DNA from: Nocardia sp.
Lineage (GTDB): Bacteria > Actinomycetota > Actinomycetes > Mycobacteriales > Mycobacteriaceae
Length of the DNA: 54,121 nt
Assembly (NCBI RefSeq): GCF_025465275.1
Contig: NZ_JAODNK010000057.1
Span: 1-54,121, forward strand
Reading direction: 5' to 3'
Shown: one piece after another, positions 43,036-51,592 of the stretch
Position numbering within the stretch: position 1 is the first letter of the stretch
How the letters are laid out: each line of letters opens with the position of its first letter
The notes under the pieces: generated by a model
Database searches by the model: none
Told to the model about the DNA's origin: nothing
What the model saw: only the letters and a program-made list of their open reading frames with translations
Translations under genes and position numbers: made by a program

Positions 43036-44030
43036 GCCTTGCCCTTCCAGGGTGTGACGATCGCGCCGAGCGCTTTGATCGTCGAATCGAGAACCAGTGC
43101 CGCCACGCCGATCACGATGATGCAGGCGATGGTCAGCGGGGTATTGAGTTGTGTCCCAGCCAGATACGCGAGTCCGCCGATACCGGGAATACCGTTGTTG
43201 AGTTCGGCTGCCACCACGGTGGTCCACGCGAAGCCCGTGGCGATGCGGATGCCGTTGATCACCTCGGGCAGCGTCGAGGGCAGGACCACGTTCACGAGCA
43301 CCTGCACCCGGTTCGCGCCCAATGCCCGGGCGGCGTTGATCTGATCGGCCTTGATCGAGGTGACCCCGCCGAGGGTGGCGATCGCGATGGGCGGGAAGGC
43401 GGCCAGGAACAGCAGCCAGATCTTCGAGCTGTCGCCGATGCCGAACCACACGATCAGCAGGCCGATATAGCCCAGTGGCGGCAGTGCGCGCAGGAAGTTC
43501 AGATACGGCTCGAGGGCGGTGCGCACCGGCGCGAACATCCCCATCGCGAATCCGATGAGCGGACCCACCACGACCGCCGCACCCACCCCGGCGCCCAGGC
43601 GTTGACAGCTGGCGAGCAGATGCTCCCACAGGAAGTAGTTCTGCTCCCCGAGCACTTCACGCGGTACGCCGGGAGCCACCTGATGCCAGCTGTTGGCGCG
43701 CACGAACGCGTCCCACACCGCCCGCGGCGACGGCAGGAACAGCGGATCGATCAGCCCGGCCCCGGTGACGGCCGCCCACACCAGTAGGAAGAAGGCCAGC
43801 GCCGCCAGCCGGAATACCAGGGCGCGCAACACTTTCCGCGTGGTCCGGCGGCTCGGACCGCGCCGTGACGCCGAGGCGGCGGTGCGGGGGCGAACGCTCT
43901 GCGCAGCACCGTCGGCCGTCAGCTCCGTGGACGGACCGGCGGCGGAGTCGGCGACAGTGGCGGCGGCGGAGTCGGCCGCGTCGTCAGTGGCGGTGTCAGC
44001 AGTGACGGCGGTGTCAGCAGTGGCGGTCAT
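43032..44030 (-). CDS. tauC: Taurine/sulfonate ABC permease
   Basis: 332 residues from the ATG at 44030, which overlaps the SDR stop (ATGA). An unusual Ala/Thr/Asp-rich, disordered N-terminus of about 60 residues (TADTAVTADTATDDAADSAA) precedes five to six transmembrane helices. The TauC/SsuC signature is FLRALPPLGYIGLLIVWFGIGDSSKIWLLFLAAFPPIAIATLGGV, followed by AARALGANRVQVLVNVVLPSTLPEVINGIRIATGFAWTTVVAAEL, which contains the EAA-like loop. It forms the membrane channel for the taurine/sulfonate importer. The N-terminal extension is not usual in the family and its role is unknown. Confidence 0.8.
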   Translation of the reverse strand: MTATADTAVTADTATDDAADSAAATVADSAAGPSTELTADGAAQSVRPRTAASASRRGPSRRTTRKVLRALVFRLAALAFFLLVWAAVTGAGLIDPLFLPSPRAVWDAFVRANSWHQVAPGVPREVLGEQNYFLWEHLLASCQRLGAGVGAAVVVGPLIGFAMGMFAPVRTALEPYLNFLRALPPLGYIGLLIVWFGIGDSSKIWLLFLAAFPPIAIATLGGVTSIKADQINAARALGANRVQVLVNVVLPSTLPEVINGIRIATGFAWTTVVAAELNNGIPGIGGLAYLAGTQLNTPLTIACIIVIGVAALVLDSTIKALGAIVTPWKGKA

Positions 44031-44773
44031 GCCGTCCTCCGATGTACGCGCTGCGCCGAGGTCTGATCCCGCGCGAGCACCAGCAGCGAGTCCACATTGA
44101 CCCGGCTCGGCCGGGTCACCACCCAGGCCACGCAGTCGGCGATATCGTCGGCGGTCAGTGGATCGGCGCCCGCGTACACCGTGGCAGCGCGGTCGGCGTC
44201 GCCGCCGAATCGCATGAGGCTGAACTCGGTGTCGACCATGCCGGGATCGATCTGGCACACCCGGACCGGCTCGCCGAGCAATTCCAGGCGCAGCACCCGG
44301 GTGAGCGCGGTGACCGCGTGCTTGGCGGCGTTGTATCCGCCGCCGCCGAGGTAGGGCTCCCGCCCCGCAATGGAACCGATGGTGACCACCGTGGCATTGC
44401 CACTGGCTCGCAGCAGCGGGAGCAATCTCTGGGTGACGCGCAGAACGCCGAGCACATTGACGTCGAACATGGCCGTCCAGTCGGCTTCGTCGGTCTCGGC
44501 GATGGAGTCGGCGCCGATCGCGCCGCCCGCATTGTTGACCAGCACATCGCAGCGGTCGATCTGCTCACAGAACGCAGCCACCGAGGCGACCTCGGTCACA
44601 TCCAACGGCATTGCCCGAGCACCGGTCTCGTCGGCGAGAGCACGCAGCCGATCCATCCGGCGGGCACCCATCACCACCTCGAAACCCTCTTTCACCAGGT
44701 GCCGGACCGTGGCCGCGCCGATGCCACTGCTGGCACCGGTCACCACGGCGACGGGATTGCGCTGCACGGACAT
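44027..44773 (-). CDS. SDR reductase, probable sulfoacetaldehyde reductase (IsfD-like)
   Basis: 248 residues from the ATG at 44773, with GAGGAG four bases upstream. SDR motifs are VAVVTGASSGIGAATV, NNAG and TIGSIAGREPYLGGGGYNAAK (Ser, Tyr, Lys), with a YdfG-like ending. It is the first gene of a four-gene operon with the taurine-type importer, and the aminotransferase is divergent. In taurine-nitrogen assimilation by other bacteria, an SDR (IsfD) reduces sulfoacetaldehyde to isethionate with NADPH. That role is inferred purely from position; sequence alone shows only a generic SDR. Confidence 0.65.
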   Translation of the reverse strand: MSVQRNPVAVVTGASSGIGAATVRHLVKEGFEVVMGARRMDRLRALADETGARAMPLDVTEVASVAAFCEQIDRCDVLVNNAGGAIGADSIAETDEADWTAMFDVNVLGVLRVTQRLLPLLRASGNATVVTIGSIAGREPYLGGGGYNAAKHAVTALTRVLRLELLGEPVRVCQIDPGMVDTEFSLMRFGGDADRAATVYAGADPLTADDIADCVAWVVTRPSRVNVDSLLVLARDQTSAQRVHRRTA

Positions 44774-45044
44774 AGAACTCCTCGAAGTCGATCGGACCGC
44801 CGGGCGATTCCGGTTTCCCGGCGGTGCGAATCCGAGTCTGGTCACCATCTGGTTCCGTCCCCAGAGCCACTTACCGGGCCACTTGACAGGGCCAGCCGTA
44901 ACGTACGGGCGCCGTGTTACCCGGACGGTTCCGCGAGGTAACTGGCCCGGTCGATTGGCGGTGGATCTGGCCCTGGCGGCAGGCCAGCCGAATTCACCAG
45001 CATCAATCGGGACCCATCAGTTTCTCGACAAGGAGGTCACCGCC
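44774..45044. promoter_or_regulatory. Divergent promoter region of the taurine cluster, with dyads
   Basis: The gap between the SDR and aminotransferase starts carries a TTGACA hexamer (44883-44888). Just after it is a CCGTA-ACG-TACGG inverted repeat (44896-44908), then GTTACC (44916-44921) facing GGTAAC (44937-44942). CTGGCCC-type words recur on both strands. These are candidate binding sites for the MocR/TauR-like regulator encoded in the cluster. No clear -10 element was found. Confidence 0.4.
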
Positions 45045-46400
45045 ATGGCGGCTCCCAGCACAACGGTCAGCGCGGCACACACCTATGAGCTCGACCGTGC
45101 GCACGTGTTCCACTCCTGGTCCGCGCAACAGACGTTGGATCCGATGGTGATCGAGGACGCGGCGGGCTGCGAGGTATGGGACGGTGCCGGCCGCCGGTAT
45201 CTCGACTTCTCCTCGCAACTGGTCTATACCAATGTGGGACACCAGCATCCGCGCGTGGTCGAGGCCATTCAGCAGCAAGCGGCGAAGCTGTGCACGATCG
45301 CGCCCGCACACGCCAATGCGGCGCGCTCGCAAGCGGCGCACCTCATCGCACAGATCGCGCCCGAGGGCATGGACCGGGTGTTCTTCACCAGCGGCGGAGC
45401 AGACGCCAATGAGCACGCCGTGCGAATGGCGAGGCTGCACACCGGCCGCTACAAGGTTTTGTCGGCCTTCCGCTCCTATCACGGGGCGACGGCGCAGACG
45501 ATCAATCTGTCCGGCGACCACCGCCGCTGGCCCAATGACCACGGCAATTCCGGGGTGGTGCACTTCCACGGGCCGTTCCTGTACCGGTCGGAATTCCATG
45601 CCGCCACCGAGGAGCAGGAGTGTGAAAGAGCCCTGGCGCATTTGGACTCGCTGATCCGGTTCGAGGGTCCGGATGCCTTCGCCGCCTTGATCATCGAGCC
45701 GGTCCCCGGCACCTCCGGCATCATGCCGCCGCCGCCCGGCTACCTCCCCGGGGTGCGCGCGATCTGCGACCGCTACGGCATCGTGATGATCTGCGATGAG
45801 GTGATGGCCGGATTCGGCCGCACCGGAGGATGGCTGGCTCTGGACCACTATGGCGCGGTGCCCGATCTCATCACCTTCGCCAAGGGCGTCAACTCCGGAT
45901 ATGTGCCGCTCGGCGGAGTGATCGTCGGCGAGCGCATCTACCGGACCTTCGCCCAGCGGGCGTATCCGGGCGGGCTGACCTACTCCGGGCATCCGCTGGC
46001 CTGCGCGGCCGCGGTCGCGACCATCGAGACCATGCACGCCGAATCCATTGTGGAGAACGCCGAATTCATCGGCCGCACCGCGCTCGGCCCGGGCCTGCGG
46101 GAGTTGGCGCGCCGCCATCCCAGCGTCGGCGAGGTACGCGGTCTCGGCGTCTTCTGGGCACTGGATCTGGTCACCGATCGCGAGACGCGTGAACCGCTCT
46201 CGCCCTACGGCGGCACGAATGCGGCTATCGCACAGACGATGTCGGCGGCACGAGAGCAGGGATTGCTGCTGTTCAACAACTATCACCGCATCCATGTGGT
46301 GCCGCCGTGCATCGTCACCCCGGCCGAGATCTCAGCGGGCCTGGCCATGCTGGATCGGGCGCTCGACGTCGCCGACTCGTTCTACACCGGCGCGCGCTGA
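45045..46400 (+). CDS. Class III aminotransferase, probable taurine aminotransferase
   Basis: 451 residues from the ATG at 45045, with a strong AAGGAGG site. Class III PLP motifs: DFSSQLVYTNVGHQHPRVVEAI, FFTSGGADANEHAVRMAR, SYHGAT, MICDEVMAGFGRTG (Asp251) and LITFAKGVNSGYVPLGG (Lys280 as the PLP lysine). The type with long N-terminal HxFHSW and GVNSGYVPLGGV resembles taurine:pyruvate or taurine:2-oxoglutarate aminotransferases. The product would be sulfoacetaldehyde, with nitrogen moved to alanine or glutamate. The neighbouring importer, SDR, MocR regulator and exporter support taurine. Beta-alanine or another omega-amino acid is an alternative. Its end overlaps the convergent regulator by 19 bp. 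Confidence 0.75.
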   Translation: MAAPSTTVSAAHTYELDRAHVFHSWSAQQTLDPMVIEDAAGCEVWDGAGRRYLDFSSQLVYTNVGHQHPRVVEAIQQQAAKLCTIAPAHANAARSQAAHLIAQIAPEGMDRVFFTSGGADANEHAVRMARLHTGRYKVLSAFRSYHGATAQTINLSGDHRRWPNDHGNSGVVHFHGPFLYRSEFHAATEEQECERALAHLDSLIRFEGPDAFAALIIEPVPGTSGIMPPPPGYLPGVRAICDRYGIVMICDEVMAGFGRTGGWLALDHYGAVPDLITFAKGVNSGYVPLGGVIVGERIYRTFAQRAYPGGLTYSGHPLACAAAVATIETMHAESIVENAEFIGRTALGPGLRELARRHPSVGEVRGLGVFWALDLVTDRETREPLSPYGGTNAAIAQTMSAAREQGLLLFNNYHRIHVVPPCIVTPAEISAGLAMLDRALDVADSFYTGAR

Positions 46401-47893
46401 CCCACCGCTCCCCCGCGGCCGGATTCGGCCTGCACCTCCCGCATGATCGACCCGAGCAGCGCGATGCCCGGGTCGATCGCGGGTGCGGCGATCGAGGCGA
46501 AGCCCAGGCGCAGGCAGTTGCGAGTTCCGGTGCCCGGGAAGAAGTATCGGGATCCGTCGGCCACGAGCACACCGCGCCGCGCGGCCCGCGCGGTCACCAG
46601 TGCGGCGTCCAATGTTTCGGGACCGGCGTACCAGATCGATACCCCGCCCGGCGGCAGGGTCTGCGCGTCGGCCTCCGGCAGGTGGCGTGCCATAGCCGCC
46701 GTCATGAGCTCCCAGTTGTGCGCGAGCCGACGCCGGTGCGCACGCAATACCTTGTGGAATTCACCGGATTCGATGAACAGCGCCAGCGACCGCTGAATGA
46801 GTCCGGGCAGATGCTTGGTTCGGTGATGGCGTTCGGCGCGCAGGGCCGCGATCACCGGGGCATCGGCTACGATGTAGCCGATCCGCAGTCCGGCGGACAG
46901 GAATTTCGAGAACGACCCCAGATAGATGACCCGCTGACTGTCGTCGAGAGATTTCAACGAGGGGGTCGGCCGCCCGCGAAAGCGGAATTCGCTGTCGTAG
47001 TCGTCCTCGATGACGAAGCCATTGCGTTCGGCGAGCAGTTCCAACAGCAGTTTCCGCCGCGGCAGACTCAAGGTGACATTGGTCGGATGATGGTGGCTGG
47101 GTGTGAGATACATGGCATCGAACACCGTGGCCTCGTCGAAGACCGCGCCACGACCGTCCACCGGAACCGGCATCAGCCGAGCGCCGCTGCGGTGCACGAT
47201 ATGCATGGCGTCGAGATATCCGGGATTCTCGAAACCCACGGTGAGACCGGGGCCCATCAGCACGTCGGCGATCAGCGACAGCCCCTGCTGGGTGCCCCCG
47301 GTCACCAGGATCTCCTCCGGAGCGGCGTGAATTCCCCGGGACGGCAGGATCTCTCGGCGCAGCACCTCGACAAGCAGCGGATCATCCTGGTCCACCGCGT
47401 CGCGAATGCTGTAGCGCAGATGCGGTCCGGTCATGGCCTGATCCACCGCCCGCAGCCATCCCCGCACCGGGAAGGACCGGAGCTCGGGTTGTGAGCTGAT
47501 GAACGGGTACGGATAGTCGAACGCGTCGGGATGCCCCAGGGTGCGGGTGAATTCGACGTTCTGCCGGGGCTTGAGCAAGCTCGCCCAATCGACGGCGGGC
47601 GAGGTCCGCGGTGCGCCCGCCGCACCGCGGGTGAGCGGAGCAGCTGCGTACAGGCCGCTGCGCGGCCGGCTCTCCACCACTCCCAGCGCGATCAGTTCGT
47701 CGTACGCGGCGGCCACAGTATTGCGGGACACTCCGAGCTGCTGAGCCAGGAACCGCGACGACGGCATCGGCCGGCCACCCGCGAACACCCCCTGCGCCAG
47801 CCGATCCTCGAGCATGGCCCGCACCTGCCGATATTTCGGGGCGTCCCCGTCGATGGGCGCCGCCGGGCCGTGCGCGTGCTTGTCATCGGGCAC
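46382..47893 (-). CDS. MocR/TauR-like GntR-aminotransferase fusion regulator
   Basis: 503 residues, GTG start. Residues 18-85 form a GntR winged helix (YRQVRAMLEDRLAQGVFAGGRPMPSSRFLAQQLGVSRNTVAAAYDEL); the rest is a fold-type I aminotransferase domain with GSFSKFLSAGLRIGY, where Lys330 binds PLP, plus IEDDYDSEFRF. MocR proteins such as TauR use PLP chemistry with a ligand to switch transcription of taurine genes. It is convergent with, and overlaps, the aminotransferase end, and divergent from the exporter with only 23 bp between start codons. It probably controls the flanking taurine genes; the ligand is inferred from context. Confidence 0.8.
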   Translation of the reverse strand: MPDDKHAHGPAAPIDGDAPKYRQVRAMLEDRLAQGVFAGGRPMPSSRFLAQQLGVSRNTVAAAYDELIALGVVESRPRSGLYAAAPLTRGAAGAPRTSPAVDWASLLKPRQNVEFTRTLGHPDAFDYPYPFISSQPELRSFPVRGWLRAVDQAMTGPHLRYSIRDAVDQDDPLLVEVLRREILPSRGIHAAPEEILVTGGTQQGLSLIADVLMGPGLTVGFENPGYLDAMHIVHRSGARLMPVPVDGRGAVFDEATVFDAMYLTPSHHHPTNVTLSLPRRKLLLELLAERNGFVIEDDYDSEFRFRGRPTPSLKSLDDSQRVIYLGSFSKFLSAGLRIGYIVADAPVIAALRAERHHRTKHLPGLIQRSLALFIESGEFHKVLRAHRRRLAHNWELMTAAMARHLPEADAQTLPPGGVSIWYAGPETLDAALVTARAARRGVLVADGSRYFFPGTGTRNCLRLGFASIAAPAIDPGIALLGSIMREVQAESGRGGAVGQRAPV

Positions 47894-47916
47894 CGATCCA
47901 CTCCTTCACTGGCACC

Positions 47917-48687
47917 ATGGAGTATCACATGATCTGGCCCTTCCGGCAGCGCCAGTTGACCGGCAGATTTCACGGGGTGACGGTCCTGCTGGTGTGTGTG
48001 GTGTTGCTTGTGTCCGCGGCGGCCCAGGCGGTGACGGGCTCCGGATTCGGCCTGATCACCGCACCGATACTGCTGGTCTTGGCGCCGCAGTTGGTTCCGG
48101 GTCCGCTGCTGGTGCTCACCGTGGCGATGACGGCGACGGGTCTGCTGCGCGAATACCGCCATTGCGATGTGCGCACAGTGGTTTTTGTCAGTGCGGCCAT
48201 GCTGCCCGGCGTCGCGATCGGCACAGCGGTGCTCGGCACCCTGGACACCGGCGCGCTGCGCCTCGTGGTGGCGTCAGCTGCCGCCGTCATCGGCGTGTTC
48301 CTGCTCACCGGCCGCACCCTGCCCGGTTCCCGGCGAGCACTGACCGCGGCCGGGGTCGCCGCCGGATTCCTGGCGGCGGTGGCGGCCATGCCCGGTCCGC
48401 CACTGTCGCTGGCCTATCGCCCCTCGAACCCCGCGGAACTACGCGCCACACTGTCGGCCATCTTCCTCATCATCTCCGTGGTGAGCGCTGCGGCCTTGGC
48501 CGTGCAGGGACAATTCACCGGAGCCGACCTCCGGAACGCGGCGATCATGAGTCCAATGCTGTTGTGCGGCACGGTGATCGGCGGCCGGCTGGCGCGGCAG
48601 CTGGCCGTGACACACATCAGCCGCGTCACGGCCTGGGTGATCCTCACCGCCGCGGCGATATTGTTCACCGCCGGATTCAGCGGCTAG
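47917..48687 (+). CDS. TauE/SafE-family sulfonate/sulfite exporter
   Basis: 256 residues, ATG start. Seven or eight hydrophobic helices show the TauE/SafE pattern: two repeated halves, with SAAAQAVTGSGFGLITAPILLVLAPQLVPGPLLVLTVAMTATGLLREY in the first and AGFLAAVAAMPGPPLSLAY in the second. Members export sulfite, sulfoacetate or isethionate after sulfonate breakdown. Here no sulfite-releasing enzyme (TauD or Xsc) is encoded nearby, so isethionate is a good candidate substrate. The tight divergence from the MocR gene (23 bp) implies shared control. Substrate assignment is inference. Confidence 0.75.
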   Translation: MEYHMIWPFRQRQLTGRFHGVTVLLVCVVLLVSAAAQAVTGSGFGLITAPILLVLAPQLVPGPLLVLTVAMTATGLLREYRHCDVRTVVFVSAAMLPGVAIGTAVLGTLDTGALRLVVASAAAVIGVFLLTGRTLPGSRRALTAAGVAAGFLAAVAAMPGPPLSLAYRPSNPAELRATLSAIFLIISVVSAAALAVQGQFTGADLRNAAIMSPMLLCGTVIGGRLARQLAVTHISRVTAWVILTAAAILFTAGFSG

Positions 48688-48720
48688 ACGACACCCGCCG
48701 CACCTTCCGGTTCGACCTGT

Positions 48721-50010
48721 TCAGAGATTGCCGACGGCGTGTTCCAGGCGCTGCGCCACCAGGTCTCGGGCGGCCTCGCGGAGCGCGGGGCGGTAACCGC
48801 TGGGGTACACCGGATCTCCGGGCGCGTAGGTCTTGAGGACCTCCTTGGCGAGGGTGATCTTGTGTACCTCGGTGGGGCCGTCCGCAATCGCCATGACCTG
48901 GGCGTAGTTCATCATGTCGACAAACGGCAGGTCGGTGCTGACGCCGATGGCGCCGTGCAGGTGCATGGCCCGCTGGGCGATATCGTGCATGACCTTCGGC
49001 ATGGCGACCTTGATGGCGGCAATGTCGTGGCGCACCTTGCGGTAGTCCTGTTCCTTGTCGATACGCCACGCCGTGCGCAGTACGAGCAGCCGGAACTGCT
49101 CCATCTCGATCCACGATTCGGCGATCTTCTCCTGCGTCATCTGCAGGCCGCCGAGCACGCCCTTGCGCATGGGCCGGGAGACGGCGCGCTCGCACATCAT
49201 GTCGAAAGCCTTGCGTACCAGCGCGACTGTGCGCATGGCGTGGTGCACGCGGCCGCCGCCGAGGCGGGTCTGCGCGACGACGAAGCCGAGCCCCTCCGCA
49301 CCGAGCAGGCTGTCGGCGGGGATGCGCACATCGGTGAAGCGCAAGTGGCCTTCGGTATCACTGAAGCCGGGGACGGTGAAGTTCCGCACGATCTCCAGGC
49401 CGGGGGTATCGGCGGGGACGATGAACATCGAGAGCCGCTGGTGCGGTGCGGCCTCGGGATCGGTCACCGCCATCACGATATGGAAGGTGGCGTAGGCAGC
49501 CGCGGAGTTGAACCACTTCTCGCCGTTGATGACCCACGAGTCACCGTCGCGGACGGCAAGGGTCTTGAAGGACGTCGGATCGGAACCACCGGTGGGCTCG
49601 GTCATGACGTAGCAGGAGCCGATCTCTCCGGCGAGCAACGGCTCCAGGTACTTCGACTTCTGCTCCGGGGTACCGAAGTGCGCGAGAATCTCCGCATTAC
49701 CGGAATCCGGTGCCTGACAACCGAAGACGAGTGGCGCCCACTGCGAGGTGCCGAGCACCTCGTTGAGCAGTGCGAGTTTCAGCTGCCCGTAACCGGGTCC
49801 GCCGAGCTCGGGCCCGAGGTGGCAGGCCCACAGCTCCTGCGCTTTCACCTGCTCCTGCAACGGTTTCATGAGCGCCCGGATCTCCGGGTTCTGCCGGTCG
49901 TACGGGTTCGGGTAGAGCAGATCGAGCGGCTCCACCTCGGTCCGGACGAACTCCGCGACCCAGTCCAGTTTCTTCTGGTATTCCGGGTCGGTCTCGAAAT
50001 CCCAAGCCAT
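48721..50010 (-). CDS. Acyl-CoA dehydrogenase family protein (ACAD10/11-like)
   Basis: 429 residues from the ATG at 50010, with GAAAGG six bases upstream. Acyl-CoA dehydrogenase motifs: WACHLGPELGGPGYGQLKLALLNEVLG, SCYVMTEPTGGSDPTSF (FAD/substrate loop), WVINGEKWFNSAA, and the C-terminal helical part QRAMHLHGAIGVSTDLPFVDMMNYAQVMAIADGPTEVHK. The length and the GPTEVHK ending resemble long-chain ACAD10/11-type enzymes. It oxidises an acyl-CoA with FAD. A TetR gene and an SDR are upstream on the same strand, only 10 bp and then a 4-bp overlap away, suggesting one regulon for degradation of an unknown acyl compound. Confidence 0.85.
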   Translation of the reverse strand: MAWDFETDPEYQKKLDWVAEFVRTEVEPLDLLYPNPYDRQNPEIRALMKPLQEQVKAQELWACHLGPELGGPGYGQLKLALLNEVLGTSQWAPLVFGCQAPDSGNAEILAHFGTPEQKSKYLEPLLAGEIGSCYVMTEPTGGSDPTSFKTLAVRDGDSWVINGEKWFNSAAAYATFHIVMAVTDPEAAPHQRLSMFIVPADTPGLEIVRNFTVPGFSDTEGHLRFTDVRIPADSLLGAEGLGFVVAQTRLGGGRVHHAMRTVALVRKAFDMMCERAVSRPMRKGVLGGLQMTQEKIAESWIEMEQFRLLVLRTAWRIDKEQDYRKVRHDIAAIKVAMPKVMHDIAQRAMHLHGAIGVSTDLPFVDMMNYAQVMAIADGPTEVHKITLAKEVLKTYAPGDPVYPSGYRPALREAARDLVAQRLEHAVGNL

Positions 50011-50020
50011 GGTCAGCCTT

Positions 50021-50653
50021 TCACTTGATTCCAGCCGGTGTGGTGACACCGTCGAGGATGGTGGTGGTGAGAATGTCGGCTATTTCGCCGGGGCTGTGTT
50101 CGCCGTCGGGGCGGTACCAGGTGCTCACCATGTTCAGCATGGCCACAATGCTGTTGGTGACCACGTGATCCTTGGAACGCAGTGCGCCCACGGCATATCC
50201 GTCGTCGATGACGCGCTGCCAGCGCTGCTGGATGCCGTCGCGCAGCTCCTGGAGATCGGCGGCGCGTTCGCCGGTCAGTGCACCGGCATCCCGCAGGGCG
50301 ATGGTGACCTCGTGCCGATGCTCGATGATCCCGTGCACATGACTTCGAATGAGGTTGCGCAGCTTGACCATCGGCTCGCCCGCGCCGTCCACGATACGAG
50401 CGGCATCATCGAGCATGAGCTGGGTGTAGCCGCGCCGGATCTGGAAGAGCAATTCCTCCTTCGATCCGATGTGGTAGTACAGCGCTCCCCGCTGAATCCC
50501 GGCCCGATCGCCGATTTCGCCGACGCTGGTGGCGTGGAATCCCTTCTCCGCGAACAGCTCCAAGGCCGCCTGCACAATCCGCTCCCGGGTCTCCCCCGCG
50601 TTCGATTCCGAAGCCGGTGGCCGTCCGCGTCGTCGCGCCGGTACCGCGGTCAT
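50021..50653 (-). CDS. TetR/AcrR-family transcriptional regulator
   Basis: 210 residues from the ATG at 50653, overlapping the SDR stop (ATGA). The DNA-binding domain is at about 20-65 (TRERIVQAALELFAEKGFHATSVGEIGDRAGIQRGALYYHIGSKEELLFQI), the usual TetR helix-turn-helix. The rest is the helical ligand domain. Basic residues (ARRRGRPP) precede it. It lies between the SDR and the acyl-CoA dehydrogenase and probably represses this operon by binding the palindrome upstream of the SDR. An acyl-CoA effector is plausible for such a context, but not shown. Confidence 0.85.
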   Translation of the reverse strand: MTAVPARRRGRPPASESNAGETRERIVQAALELFAEKGFHATSVGEIGDRAGIQRGALYYHIGSKEELLFQIRRGYTQLMLDDAARIVDGAGEPMVKLRNLIRSHVHGIIEHRHEVTIALRDAGALTGERAADLQELRDGIQQRWQRVIDDGYAVGALRSKDHVVTNSIVAMLNMVSTWYRPDGEHSPGEIADILTTTILDGVTTPAGIK

Positions 50654-51408
50654 CGCCACCCACCGTCCAATGCGAGCGTCGCGCCGGTACAGAACGCCGA
50701 GGCGTCGGAGGCAAAGAACAGTGCCGCGCCCACGATGTCGGCCGGTGCGCCGATCCGCCCGAGCGCATTGTGCGCGAGATACTCGCGCACCTCGGCGGGC
50801 CACGCCTTGGCGATATCGGTATCGAAGGCCCCGCAGCGAATGGTGTTGACCCGTACCGCCGGCCCGAAGGTCTGCGCGAGCCCGCTCGACAGCGCCTCCA
50901 AACCAGCCTTGGCCGCCGCATAGGGAACAGCCAGCGGTTCGGGCTTGGCCGCCTCGATCGAGGAGATATTGATGATCGATCCGGCCCCCGCCGCCGCCAT
51001 GCGCGCCCCGATGAGCGCCGACAGCCGGAACGGCCCCTTGAGATTGGTGGCGATCACCTTGTCGAACATCGCCTCGGAGACCTGGTCCAGGCTCGGATAC
51101 AGCAGCGACATACCCGCATTGTTGATCAGCACATCGACCTGCCCGAACTCCGCGTATGCGGCGTCGACCAGGGCCTCGCAGTGTGCCCACTCCCCCACAT
51201 TGCAGGCCACCGGCAGCGCCCGCCGCCCGTATTTCTCTCGCACCGCAGTGGCGAGTACGTCACATGCGTCGAACTTGCGACTGGCGATAACCACGTCCGC
51301 ACCGGCGCCCGCGCAGGCCAGCACCATCTCCCGGCCCAGTCCCCGGCTACCGCCGGTGACCGCGACAACCTTGCCGGACAACGTGTTTCCCATGCGCGAC
51401 ACCTTCAT
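50650..51408 (-). CDS. SDR family oxidoreductase
   Basis: 252 residues from the ATG at 51408, with GAGG eight bases upstream; an ATG at 51393 is the alternative. Motifs: VAVTGGSRGLGREMV, NNAG, NISSIEAAKPEPLAVPYAAAK (Ser, Tyr, Lys) and TIRCGAFDTDIAK, ending GATLALDGGWR, so a classical SDR. It is the first gene of an operon with a TetR regulator and acyl-CoA dehydrogenase. A beta-hydroxyacyl-CoA dehydrogenase-like step or a steroid/fatty-acid alcohol oxidation would fit. Specific substrate unknown. Confidence 0.85.
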   Translation of the reverse strand: MKVSRMGNTLSGKVVAVTGGSRGLGREMVLACAGAGADVVIASRKFDACDVLATAVREKYGRRALPVACNVGEWAHCEALVDAAYAEFGQVDVLINNAGMSLLYPSLDQVSEAMFDKVIATNLKGPFRLSALIGARMAAAGAGSIINISSIEAAKPEPLAVPYAAAKAGLEALSSGLAQTFGPAVRVNTIRCGAFDTDIAKAWPAEVREYLAHNALGRIGAPADIVGAALFFASDASAFCTGATLALDGGWR

Positions 51409-51436
51409 GTGCTGAACCTCGGAAATGTTCCGTTCA

Positions 51437-51451
51437 GTACATTAAATGTAC
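51437..51451. promoter_or_regulatory. Perfect 15-bp palindrome, candidate TetR operator
   Basis: GTACATT-A-AATGTAC is a perfect 7-1-7 palindrome located 28 bp upstream of the SDR start and 141 bp from the glcB start in the divergent gap. Size and symmetry suit a TetR dimer, and the TetR gene is the second of the operon. Confidence 0.65.
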
Positions 51452-51592
51452 CGGCCGATACAATCAAGACCCGCCGCAGGACCCCGAAACACCGATACCG
51501 GGAAATCCGCACCGGTACCCGCGAGTAACATGACAGGCGTACTTTTTCCCGAACATCACAGCCCACCCGGCTTTCTCGAAACGAGGCAGTAG

